Notes: generated by a model not told the origin, from the letters alone. Positions 1-7,017 are shown, counted from the stretch's first letter. The stretch is 7,042 nt of DNA from Chitinivibrionales bacterium (GCA_030593665.1 JAUVGS010000110.1:1-7042); one strand, 5' to 3'. Program-made: numbers and translations.

Positions 1-449
1 GCGATAAAGATGAGAAAATCCGGCCCTAGAGTGGATTGTTTCGCAAGGTCGCTCAGTTGACTTTGGTCTTCAAGGAATCCTTTTAACAGAGTGTGGTGCC
101 AGTTATCACCGCTTTTATCAAGTGCATGCCAGGATTGCTCAAAGTCTGTTTCCTTATCCCGGGCATACTTGCCGGCAATTGCACAGATAGTATCTGCCAG
201 ATCATCGAATCGATCCCAGGGAATGGTTACGGCACTGCTGGTTAAAAACGGTTTCCCTTCTTTATGTCGCTTTTCGCATGTTGAAAAGTCCAAATTTTTA
301 TAATCCGGAGCAAAGGATTCACTATATTCCTTCTGGGCTTTGAAAATAGGCTCAAAGCATTCGCAAATCGCACTGAGATCAGTGTGCTTTTCCTTGAGAT
401 CAGCAATGCTTGAGACGGCTGCATCGTATGAGTGTTTTGTAACCGGCAT
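1..449 (-). CDS. fdhE: FdhE-like formate dehydrogenase accessory protein, N-terminal part (runs off left edge)
   Basis: An uninterrupted frame starts at the ATG at 447-449 and continues to the window edge, giving 149 codons with no stop. The protein begins MPVTKHSYDAAVSSIADLKE, is soluble and rich in charged residues, and has no signal peptide or membrane segment. It contains GKPFLTSSAVTIPWDRFDDL around residues 65-84 and ends in GPDFLIFIA. This layout resembles the N-terminal helical half of FdhE proteins. The zinc-binding CxxC motifs that would confirm the family lie in the C-terminal half, outside the window. FdhE proteins are cytoplasmic factors needed to activate formate dehydrogenases before export. 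Position just downstream of a formate dehydrogenase operon on the same strand supports the call. A terminator lies between, so it may have its own promoter. A purine-rich GAAAG about 6 bases before the ATG is only a weak ribosome binding site. The family call rests on context and partial sequence resemblance. Confidence 0.72.
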   Translation of the reverse strand, partial: MPVTKHSYDAAVSSIADLKEKHTDLSAICECFEPIFKAQKEYSESFAPDYKNLDFSTCEKRHKEGKPFLTSSAVTIPWDRFDDLADTICAIAGKYARDKETDFEQSWHALDKSGDNWHHTLLKGFLEDQSQLSDLAKQSTLGPDFLIFI

Positions 450-493
450 TATGTCTTTCGTTTGTGGTTTGATTGAAAGTATTTGAGAATCTT

Positions 494-523
494 AAAATAT
501 TTTCACCTTGGTAAAATATGCAA
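494..523 (-). promoter_or_regulatory. Possible promoter of the fdhE-like gene
   Basis: Read on the minus strand, TTGCAT (518-523) and TATTTT (494-499) are separated by 18 bases, a weak sigma-70-like match about 45 bases upstream of the fdhE ATG. An imperfect inverted repeat, ATATTTT...AAAATAT (497-503 and 513-519), overlaps it and could be an operator. AT-rich DNA gives such matches by chance, so this is tentative. Confidence 0.22.
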
Positions 524-592
524 GAAACATTTTGTGCGTAGTATCTTCCCTCGCAAGTCACTTACCTTTCAAAAGCCTTTATGCAACACTGA

Positions 593-635
593 GATAAAAG
601 AAAAATGGAAATACGCATCGGTATTTCCATTTTTC
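593..635 (-). terminator. Rho-independent-type terminator of the formate dehydrogenase operon
   Basis: A perfect 15-bp inverted repeat (600-614 pairs with 621-635, six-base loop GCATCG at 615-620) begins 24 bases after the stop codon of the membrane-subunit gene. On the minus strand the 3' arm runs into TTTTTCTTTTATC, a T-rich tail. The stem is AT-rich but long and without mismatch. It separates the operon from the fdhE-like gene. Some read-through would still be possible. Confidence 0.75.
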
Positions 636-658
636 CTGTTTACATAACTGCAATGATC

Positions 659-1546
659 TTATACTAATTGACCGGCGTACAGTATCACATACCTCAGGAA
701 AAATCCTCCCAGCAGAACGAGTACCGAGATCACCAGGGAAGTATGAGCACTAACGGTTTTTTTGGTTTCAACAATCAATGGTACTACCAGTCCAAGACCC
801 ACGATACCGATCCAGAAAAGTAGACCGAATTTTGCGCCGATTATTGCCTGCATGGGAGCAGTCTGGATACCGACAACGATGAACACTGCCAGGCACACCA
901 GCAACACCCCTATAATCCAGCCGTCAATTTTCTCCAGGTCATGAAGGACAGAATCTTCAGCACTGACTATTTTAGCCATTTTCATCAAAGCGAGAACAAA
1001 AATAATGCCGGCTAGCCCCGTATCTGTGGCAGATACTACAAAAAGGACCGGTAACAACCAGTTACTCCACAGGGGATTTGGTGTTACTGAGAGCAAAACA
1101 CCCGTATATACTGCTACTAATACGGCAAAGGGCAGGCCGATTACGCCGACAACCTTTGTTAAAATATTTCCCCATGAAAAAGGAATACTGATAACACAGA
1201 CAACCAGATACACGAGGGAAATGATGGTGAAAAGTGTCAGCAGCCAGGTTCCCCAGGACATGACTGAGTCAAAATTGAACATAAGGTAGGGTGGAGCTAA
1301 ACTGAGACCAGCACCCCGTTTCAGCAACATTTCCCAGAAACGCAATGGGTTACCCAAATCGATAACAAGGAACAGTACACCGATAATTACCGGCCAGGGA
1401 GCGATAAATGCTCCGGCCAGACGCACACTGGCATACTTCTTACCTCCGGCAAGATCAGCCATAACAGCAACAAAGAATGCCGCACCGCTCATACCGGCTG
1501 CAAAGAGATATATCGCAACTGGAATTCCCCAATTTAGATGTTCCAT
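659..1546 (-). CDS. NrfD/PsrC-family membrane subunit of formate dehydrogenase
   Basis: This 295-residue, strongly hydrophobic protein has about eight predicted membrane spans, near residues 7-30, 45-63, 94-120, 130-153, 164-189, 209-228, 238-259 and 268-290. That is the size and topology of the NrfD/PsrC (polysulfide reductase membrane subunit) family. Typical family signatures are visible: DLGNPLRFW (63-71), MSWGTW (96-101) and YTGVLLS (147-153). Family members carry no heme and exchange electrons with quinone in the membrane. Here it would anchor the two hydrophilic subunits and reduce menaquinone with electrons from formate. The start at 1544-1546 is fixed by GGAGGT (1555-1560), inside the end of the preceding gene, with one base between that gene's TGA and this ATG. 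That arrangement suggests coupled translation. Classical formate dehydrogenase-N uses a cytochrome b556 instead. Family call very sure; exact electron acceptor inferred. Confidence 0.93.
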   Translation of the reverse strand: MEHLNWGIPVAIYLFAAGMSGAAFFVAVMADLAGGKKYASVRLAGAFIAPWPVIIGVLFLVIDLGNPLRFWEMLLKRGAGLSLAPPYLMFNFDSVMSWGTWLLTLFTIISLVYLVVCVISIPFSWGNILTKVVGVIGLPFAVLVAVYTGVLLSVTPNPLWSNWLLPVLFVVSATDTGLAGIIFVLALMKMAKIVSAEDSVLHDLEKIDGWIIGVLLVCLAVFIVVGIQTAPMQAIIGAKFGLLFWIGIVGLGLVVPLIVETKKTVSAHTSLVISVLVLLGGFFLRYVILYAGQLV

Positions 1547-1547
1547 A

Positions 1548-2357
1548 TCAGCTTACCTCCTTACTGTCTGACTGTTGTTGTGTTTCTGCCTGTTCAGCGG
1601 CTTTTTCAGCGGCTGCAGCTTTAACTTCGCCCTGTCTGAAATTTTTCATGATACCATACAGAATGGCCGCACCCGGTATAATACCAATTAACCATCGTGG
1701 AAGCACAAGCGGTTTTTTCGGCTGCTCAGGCAGACCGTAAACCGATGCTTTTTCCGGAAGGAGATACATGACACCAAGGCCGCCAAGCTCAACTTCACCA
1801 TAGATTCGCGGCTTTTTACCCGTCTGTTTCTCCAGGATTGCCTGACGCGTTTTTGCGAGTTTCAGCATCGCATCACGGGTACCGAATTTTACCGCACCGG
1901 TCGGACAGGCCGTGGCGCAGGCAGGCTGCAAACCGTTATCAACCCGGTCGATACACATTCTGCATTTTTTCGCGGTACCACTTATGTGATCGGCATGCGG
2001 GGTTCCGAACGGACATATCTCCACACAGTATTTACATCCGGCACACACCTGCTGATCTATATAGACAATCCCATCAGCCCGTTTCTTTAGAGCACCGGTC
2101 GGGCAGGCTTCAACACAGGCCGGCTCTCCGCAGTGCAGGCACTGCTGTTTCCGGAACAGCCACCGTATCGGATCATCTTCAGGTTCAATAAACTGTATCA
2201 GTGTCCAGGTACTAGCATTCAATGTCGGAGGGTTCTGGTACGACCCGGTAAAGTGTGTCTTCACCGCAGGCAACTGGTTCCACTGTTTGCACGCGACCTG
2301 ACAGGCGCGACACCCAATACATTTCGACACGTCAATTAACATTGCTTTTTGTGTCAT
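1548..2357 (-). CDS. fdnH: Formate dehydrogenase iron-sulfur (beta) subunit, four [4Fe-4S] clusters, C-terminal membrane anchor
   Basis: The 269-residue protein carries 16 cysteines in four ferredoxin-type groups: C13/16/19/23, C73/76/81/85, C105/108/111/115 and C132/135/147/151. This is the pattern of beta subunits of the FdnH/HybA/PsrB type, which wire electrons from the molybdenum subunit to the membrane subunit. There is no own signal peptide, so it should be co-exported with the catalytic subunit through its Tat signal. A single hydrophobic helix at about 217-237 (PLVLPRWLIGIIPGAAILYG) matches the C-terminal anchor known in FdnH. It is followed by an unusual tail rich in Ala, Glu and Gln (about 244-269). 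The ATG at 2355-2357 follows the TAA of the catalytic gene by one base, with AAAGGTGGT upstream as ribosome binding site. FdnH is a little longer (about 290 residues). The role in formate dehydrogenase is clear from the neighbours. Confidence 0.94.
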   Translation of the reverse strand: MTQKAMLIDVSKCIGCRACQVACKQWNQLPAVKTHFTGSYQNPPTLNASTWTLIQFIEPEDDPIRWLFRKQQCLHCGEPACVEACPTGALKKRADGIVYIDQQVCAGCKYCVEICPFGTPHADHISGTAKKCRMCIDRVDNGLQPACATACPTGAVKFGTRDAMLKLAKTRQAILEKQTGKKPRIYGEVELGGLGVMYLLPEKASVYGLPEQPKKPLVLPRWLIGIIPGAAILYGIMKNFRQGEVKAAAAEKAAEQAETQQQSDSKEVS

Positions 2358-2358
2358 T

Positions 2359-5300
2359 TTAGATCACCACCTTTCCCAGATTTTTGATAGCATCCGGATT
2401 TGCTCTGTCATAACTATAGGGTGATTTTTTCACCTCACACAGAAACGCTTTAAATTCAGGTATCATAGTATTTGCATCACCGACATGCGGAGTTAACATA
2501 TTGGCAGAACAGCCGCATGAGCCACCTTCATACCCCCAGTGCCATGGTACACCGATTTGATGGACTGTTTTTCCGGCAATTTTAAACGGTTTAAATCGTC
2601 TTGTTACACATGCCCAGCCGCCAAGGAGGCCGCGAGCGGTTATGACATGAACCCGGTCACCGTTTTTTATACCCTTTTCTTTAGCAAGTTCCCGGCTCAT
2701 CTCAACAAAGACTTCAGGCATACATTCCATCAGCCAGGGGATGTTCCGTGTCATCATACCAGCCTGCCAGTGTTCGGTTACCCGGTAGGTGGTACAGACA
2801 ATCGGGAATTTATCCGGTGTCCCGCATGGGTTCTCGTCAGGATTGTCAACATGCCAGAGTTTGACAATCGGATTAAGGATAGTACCGTGACCAATCGGGT
2901 TTTTTGCCAATGGTGTTTCCAGCGGTTCATAATGCTCCGGTAATGGCCCATCAGCCATACCTATTGAGAACATCCGCGCATGGCCTTCAGGTTTCATTAT
3001 AAAGGGGTACTTTGCATCATTGCGGAGCGTACCATCCGGATTCTGCAATGGATACCACCCGCCGTCGGGTACATCGCCGACCCATTTCTTGGTAGCATAT
3101 TTTCCATTGACCACCGCACCTTTAAAGGCGATAACCGGATGTTCCTTGTCCCACGGAACACCTTTCAGGTTAACGGAGGCGCGGTTGTAAATAATACGCC
3201 TGTTAACCGGCCAGCACCATGACCATTCGAGATACAATCCGATACCGCCGGCATCAGCTCTGCCGCGACGGGCTGCCATGTTACCTGCTTCAGTATATGA
3301 TGCAGTATACAACCAGTTTCCTGCACTGGTAGATCCGTCAGCTTTACACTTGCCAAAACTTGGTAATAGCTTGCCTGTTGTCAGATCGTACCCATTTATT
3401 TCTCTCGCTACTGCGTGGACATCCGGTTCATCAGCAGTTCCGTAATTCCAGTTCATATCAAGAATTGCACCGGCAATGGGGCCGCCATCCTGTTTGTAAA
3501 GCGCACGAACCGCCTTGAACAGCTCATTGAGCATCCAGAGATCGGTTTTTGCGTCACCGCCGGAATGGACAGCAGCATAACGCCATTGCTGCCACCTGCC
3601 GGAATTGGTGATACTGCCTTCCTTTTCCACGGATGATGCTGCAGGAAGCATGAAGACCTCTGTTTTTATCTTTTTAGAATCAACCAGCTCCGCCGTGTCG
3701 TTTTCAACAGGACGATGCCAGAAGTTTGCCGTTTCAGTATTCCAGAGGTCTGCGCAGACAAGCCAGTCAAGCTTTTCAAGTGCAAGCCGTTCTTTGCCGC
3801 AATTAGGCCCGCCCACTGCCGGATTCTGACCCATGCAGATCATACCCTGCATCACACCGTCATACATCGCCTCAAAGAGCGAGATATGGGAATAATTCTT
3901 GCCGACCTCACGCTTCGGGAGGTAATTAAAAGCGAAATCATTCTGCGGTGTGGCTTTCGGCCCATACCATGCTTTCAGCAGACTGACAAGATATTTCCTG
4001 GCATTACTCCACCAGTCTGCGCTCTTCGGATCCTTGTTCTTACCTTCGTAATAACGTTTGCTGTAAGCGTCAATCGAAGTATCTTTCATGTCAGGTGTTT
4101 TAAGATATCCGGGAAGAATATGAAAAAGGAGACACATATCGGTTGAACCCTGTACATTCGATTCACCGCGGAGCGCATTGATTCCGCCGCCTGCTATGCC
4201 CATATTTCCAAGCAGTAACTGAAGGATAGCATAGTTACGAATATTCTGCGTGCCGTAGGTATGCTGCGTAGTTCCCATCGCATACATGATTGTTCCGGCT
4301 TTACCTGCTGCACCTGATTCGGCATATGTTTGACAGACCTTAAGAAAGACATCAACCGGTGTTCCGGTAATTTCACTGACCTTTTCAGGGGTATAGCGGG
4401 AGACATGTTTTTTAAGGATTTGAAAAACACAATTCGGGTTTTTCAGGGTTTTATCCTTTTGGGGAATGCCGCCACCGTCTTTCTGATACTGCCAGGTTGA
4501 TTTATCATATTTTCTTTTCTTTGGATCATACCCACTGAATACACCATCAAGCTCAGCCGGTAGCTTAAACTTAGGATTGATAAGGAACGATGCCGAGGTA
4601 TACTCACGCACATATTCCATATTGTAATTACCGGGATTTTTCTCCATGTCGTCAAGTATATAGAGAATCATGCCACCGATGAATGGTATGTCGGTGCCTG
4701 AGCGCAATGGTGCGTATATGTGCGCTTTAGAGGATGTCCTGGTAAAGCGGGGATCAACACTGATCAGTTTTGCACCGCGATCAATCGCTTTAGTTACCCA
4801 TTTAAAAGAGATCGGGTGATTCTCAGCGGCATTACTGCCGATGATCATGATTCTGTCAGCATTGCGGAGATCGATCCAGTGATTGGTCATTGCACCGCGT
4901 CCGAACGTGGCGGCCAAACTGGCCACCGTGGCGCTGTGTCATATTCGCGCCTGGTGTTCTATGTACCGGACACCGAGTGCGCGCATGAACTTGGAGTAGA
5001 GGTAGCACTCCTCATTGTCAAGCGCCGCGCCGCCAAGAACGGCAATGGTGTCAATAGCGTTGTTTTTGCGACCGTCAGCAAGGCCGGCGTCGCGGGAGTT
5101 TTTAATAAGGGTGGCTATACGGTTAATAGTCCAGTTCCAGGACTTCTCCTCCCAATGATCGCTTCCCGGCGCGCGGTACTTCACCTTTGTCAACCGACGG
5201 TGGTTGTTGGCCACCTGGAACAAGGCTGAACCTTTACTGCACAGAGAACCTTCATTGATCGGATGATCCGGATCGCCTTCAATGTTGATTATCCGGCCAT

Positions 5301-5484
5301 TAACGGCTGAGACAATCATTCCACACCCACAACCACAGTAAGGACAGATGGTGGTGGTCTGCTTGGCATATTTTATACGCAGACGTTCTGCCCGTGCTTC
5401 AACAGCGTATAAATTGAACAACCCTGTGAAGGCTACGCCGGTTGTAAGCCCTGAAGCCTTAAGGAAATCCCTCCTAGATACCAC
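2359..5484 (-). CDS. fdnG: Formate dehydrogenase catalytic (alpha) subunit, selenocysteine-containing, Tat-exported
   Basis: This is one gene of 1041 residues read through an in-frame TGA at 4939-4941 as selenocysteine 182. It oxidises formate to CO2 at a molybdenum (or tungsten) bis-pterin centre in the periplasm. A Tat signal, SRRDFLK (3-9), is followed by a hydrophobic stretch and a likely cleavage after VEARA (about residue 32). The [4Fe-4S] ligands are C47, C50, C54 and C82, with K84 next to the last. The active site reads ARI-Sec-HSATVASL, then GRGAMTNHW, as in E. coli FdnG and FdhF, where Sec-His is conserved. The conserved active-site arginine is probably R439 in ALRGESNVQGSTD. The last ~150 residues form the pterin dinucleotide-binding domain. 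Start is GTG (5482-5484), preceded by AAGGAGG at 6-base spacing. Length is close to FdnG (about 1015). It is first in the operon; one base separates its TAA from the next ATG. A caller ignoring Sec splits it into 181- and 855-residue pieces. Confidence 0.96.
4901..4941 (-). promoter_or_regulatory. Bacterial SECIS element with selenocysteine UGA codon
   Basis: On the minus strand the TGA (4941-4939) is followed after 11 bases by a seven-pair stem, GGTGGCC (4927-4921) with GGCCGCC (4915-4909), including one G-U pair, closed by the five-base loop AGTTT (4920-4916). The loop starts 18 bases after the TGA, the same spacing as I recall for E. coli fdhF and fdnG, and has the G-U residues that SelB recognises. 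It lies inside the coding sequence, as expected for bacterial SECIS. Structure was judged by eye. Confidence 0.88.
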
Positions 5485-5562
5485 TGAGCACCTCCTTTTT
5501 CAAGAAAAATAGGTAGTTAGATGGTTAATTTAAAACAGCATTTTTTTATTCAAACAGTACGT

Positions 5563-5591
5563 TTTATAGAAATGTGTATAATATTCAACAA
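5563..5591 (-). promoter_or_regulatory. Candidate sigma-70-type promoter of the fdn operon
   Basis: On the minus strand, TTGTTG (5591-5586) and TATAAA (5568-5563) are spaced by exactly 17 bases. The -10 box matches five of six consensus positions, the -35 only three. Transcription would start near 5556 and give a leader of about 70 bases before the GTG start. A CGTTAA motif abuts the -35 box, suggesting a place for an activator. AT-rich background makes chance matches likely. Confidence 0.3.
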
Positions 5592-5593
5592 AA

Positions 5594-5704
5594 CGTTAAT
5601 TTATTATCGATTTAAAATATATAATATGTATTAAACAGGTACTTTATGTTTGTTTCGACATAACGACACTGTTAAATAATTAACGACCTGTTCAATTTCG
5701 TTAA
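5594..5704. promoter_or_regulatory. Cluster of TAACG/CGTTA motifs, candidate operator of the fdn operon
   Basis: The pentamer TAACG or its complement occurs at 5594-5598, 5661-5665, 5681-5685 and 5699-5703. The two central copies form near-identical direct repeats (TAACGACACTGTTAA and TAACGACCTGTTCAA) starting exactly 20 bases apart, about two helical turns. TTAACG (5680-5685) and CGTTAA (5699-5704) also form an inverted repeat. All lie upstream of the candidate promoter, where an activator would bind. The ACATAACG at 5658-5665 resembles a half-site of the molybdate regulator ModE, but no full ModE palindrome is seen. Confidence 0.3.
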
Positions 5705-5783
5705 ACTTTTAACTGCTCTTTGGTCTCTGCGCAAAAAAAACCGACATTTTCACTTCATGCATTTGCGCTTTCGTGACACCAAA

Positions 5784-5823
5784 TCCTCCTATTCCTCTAT
5801 GGTGTATTTGTAACATAGGAGGA
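5784..5823 (+). promoter_or_regulatory. Inverted repeat covering the ribosome binding site of the ATPase remnant
   Basis: TCCTCCTAT (5784-5792) is perfectly complementary to ATAGGAGGA (5815-5823), with 22 bases between. The second arm contains the AGGAGG ribosome binding site of the GTG at 5828. If transcription starts upstream of 5784, the site would be masked in the RNA. A second short pairing, ACACC (5776-5780) with GGTGT (5801-5805), could compete. Function is inferred from pairing only. Confidence 0.4.
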
Positions 5824-5827
5824 AAAA

Positions 5828-5974
5828 GTGTTCAACAATTTCCATTTCATAGGCCGTGAAAACGAGCTTTCAATATTATATGCTATTATTAATAAAAATG
5901 GACCGGCAATCGGTGTTGTATATGGTCGAAAGCGTGTCGGAAAAACAGATCACGAGAAATGTGAAGAACTATAA
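5828..5974 (+). pseudogene. Truncated AAA/archaeal-type ATPase, N-terminus only
   Basis: A GTG at 5828-5830 follows a strong ribosome binding site (AGGAGG, five-base spacer) and opens a frame of only 48 residues. It reads MFNNFHFIGRENELSILYAI and then VVYGRKRVGKT (30-40). The F-x-GRE-x-EL opening and the Walker A/P-loop ending in GKT are the hallmark of the archaeal ATPase (PF01637/DUF234-like) family, whose members are usually about 350-480 residues. Directly after GKT the resemblance ends and a stop follows eight codons later (TAA 5972-5974). The rest of the ATPase, including Walker B, is missing. The gene is therefore a remnant left by an internal deletion or recombination, and cannot make an active ATPase. 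The good ribosome binding site shows the 5' end was once a working gene. Confidence 0.68.
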
Positions 5975-6041
5975 ACACGCTAACCTTCCGGTTTATTCAC
6001 CTGAAGAGATACTGCAAATTACTGAAGAAGCTACGTTGTAA
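5949..6041 (+). pseudogene. C-terminal fragment of a probable PIN-domain (VapC-like) toxin
   Basis: In a frame different from the ATPase remnant, ITRNVKNYKHANLPVYSPEE begins at 5949 and the frame ends at TAA 6039-6041, giving about 30 residues. Proteins of the PIN_3/COG1569 type commonly end with a motif like IVTRN-x-KDF...IPVYSPEEFL, where the TRN segment sits near the last acidic metal-binding residue. The match suggests the 3' end of such a toxin gene. The catalytic acids and the start are absent, so nothing functional is encoded. A longer open frame from 5856 exists, but its first 31 codons are the ATPase sequence read out of frame. Identification is from memory of the family tail and covers only 30 residues, so it is moderate at best. 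Confidence 0.45.
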
Positions 6042-6181
6042 ATCAACAAACAATTTTTCGTATTCTCGTACATTTTTTCAATTATGCACAATACTTCCCA
6101 TCGTATCCTCGTATTTAGACGTATTCATGGTAGAATTCTTTCTGGGATTAACTTATTTTTTCCCAATATAACATTTATTAA

Positions 6182-6210
6182 CTTTGCGTCCTCCGCCTCT
6201 TTGCGAGAGA
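6182..6210. repeat. Dispersed-repeat-like element with CTTTGCG units
   Basis: CTTTGCG occurs at 6182-6188 and again at 6199-6205 in a GC-rich patch (CTTTGCGTCCTCCGCCTCTT, then TGCGAGAGA) inside AT-rich intergenic DNA. The reverse reading, starting TCTCGCAAAGAGGCGGAGGA, resembles a short noncoding sequence I recognise as recurring in many environmental bacterial genomes, which translates spuriously as FSRKEAEDAK. It ends 15 bases before pyrF and could be part of its leader. Copy number in this genome cannot be seen from here. Confidence 0.5.
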
Positions 6211-6225
6211 AAAATCCGGTGAAAA

Positions 6226-6933
6226 ATGAAAAAACAAAAAAAAGACTACCTTGCCCTCGCCCTCGATAACTTCTCAGAAAAAGCCAAAATCCTTGAACTG
6301 GTAGAGTCAACTAAGGAATATATAGGTATCTTTAAAATCGGACTTGAGCAATTCATCCGTTTCGGCCCCGACATTATAAAGGATGTTCAAAAGACCGGAA
6401 ACAAAATCTTCCTGGATCTGAAACTTCACGATATCCCGAATACTGTTGCAAAAGCAGTTCTTGCCGCCTCAGAACTAAATGTAAACTATTTGACAATCCA
6501 TACATCCGGCGGTATTGCTATGTTGAAAGCTGCTGTAGAAGCTGCCCAAAGTGTTGAAAATCCTCCAAAACTAATTGGTGTTACTGTCTTAACAAGCATA
6601 GACCAAAACACTCTAAATAACGAACTGAAAGTACCGGGAATTCTAACAGAATACGTTACCCACCTGGCCCGGATAGCAACGGAAATAAAACTGGACGGTA
6701 TTGTCTGCTCCGCAGTTGATTTACCCTTTATTAAACAATATTTACCGGCAGAATACGAAATTATTACACCCGGAATACGTCCTTCCGGCTCTGATACAGG
6801 GGACCAAAAAAGAGTAACAACACCCCAACAGGCAATTGAAAATGGTGCTACCATTCTGGTTATTGGGAGGCCGATTACAACTGCTGATGAACCTGTGAAA
6901 GTAGCCAAAACAATATTTAATAGTTTTGGATAA
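6226..6933 (+). CDS. pyrF: Orotidine 5'-phosphate decarboxylase
   Basis: The 235-residue protein decarboxylates orotidine 5'-phosphate to UMP, the last step of de novo pyrimidine nucleotide synthesis, in the cytoplasm. The length is typical of bacterial PyrF. The substrate aspartate is in LALALD (D14) and the conserved lysine in FKIGLE (K37). The catalytic D-x-K-x-x-D motif is complete in FLDLKLHDIPNTV (D64, K66, D69). VTVLTS (119-124), PGIRPSG (182-188) and the phosphate-binding GRPIT with R215 (214-218) follow in the normal order of the TIM barrel. All key residues are present, so it should be active. The ATG at 6226 has only a weak ribosome binding site (GGTG seven to eight bases upstream). 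No other pyr genes lie beside it; it stands alone, between debris and repeats. A TATAAC at 6167-6172 could be its -10 box, without a good -35. Confidence 0.96.
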   Translation: MKKQKKDYLALALDNFSEKAKILELVESTKEYIGIFKIGLEQFIRFGPDIIKDVQKTGNKIFLDLKLHDIPNTVAKAVLAASELNVNYLTIHTSGGIAMLKAAVEAAQSVENPPKLIGVTVLTSIDQNTLNNELKVPGILTEYVTHLARIATEIKLDGIVCSAVDLPFIKQYLPAEYEIITPGIRPSGSDTGDQKRVTTPQQAIENGATILVIGRPITTADEPVKVAKTIFNSFG

Positions 6934-7017
6934 TTTTAGAATAGGATTATTATTAGAATTGAATCGAAGATATGTAATTAGTGTCTGTTCCGAAAAGTAC
7001 CTATTTGCCGTATTTTT

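Larger units (their letters stand above)
5485..5827. promoter_or_regulatory. AT-rich intergenic control region upstream of fdnG
   Basis: No credible gene lies in these 343 bases. Near fdnG is the ribosome binding site AAGGAGG (5491-5497). Further out the DNA is very AT-rich and contains repeated TAACG/CGTTA motifs, given as a separate entry. A block near 5731-5738 is a run of A. The right end holds a hairpin overlapping the ribosome binding site of the plus-strand ATPase remnant. I found no convincing sigma-54 (-24/-12) promoter, which some formate-related operons use. Confidence 0.5.

Noticed and set aside
242..424. 60-residue minus-strand open frame
   Set aside because: It overlaps the longer edge-truncated fdhE-like frame in another phase and has no family resemblance.
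3715..4146. 143-residue plus-strand open frame
   Set aside because: Antisense shadow of the catalytic subunit gene.
4924..4941. Frameshift or premature stop splitting the catalytic gene, with a second gene starting at the GTG at 4926
   Set aside because: Both parts are in the same frame, the TGA falls exactly on the known selenocysteine position, and a SECIS hairpin follows.
4720..5229. 169-residue plus-strand open frame
   Set aside because: It lies wholly opposite the catalytic subunit gene, which has clear homology, and its protein shows no recognisable family features.
5751..5790. Possible sigma-54 promoter (GTGTCACG then GCGCA on the minus strand)
   Set aside because: The invariant GG and GC pairs at -24/-12 are not both present at the right spacing.
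6125..6310. 61-residue minus-strand open frame containing FSRKEAEDAK
   Set aside because: The peptide is a translation of the dispersed repeat at 6182-6210 plus antisense of the pyrF start.
6486..6908. 140-residue minus-strand open frame
   Set aside because: Antisense shadow of pyrF, which has all catalytic motifs.
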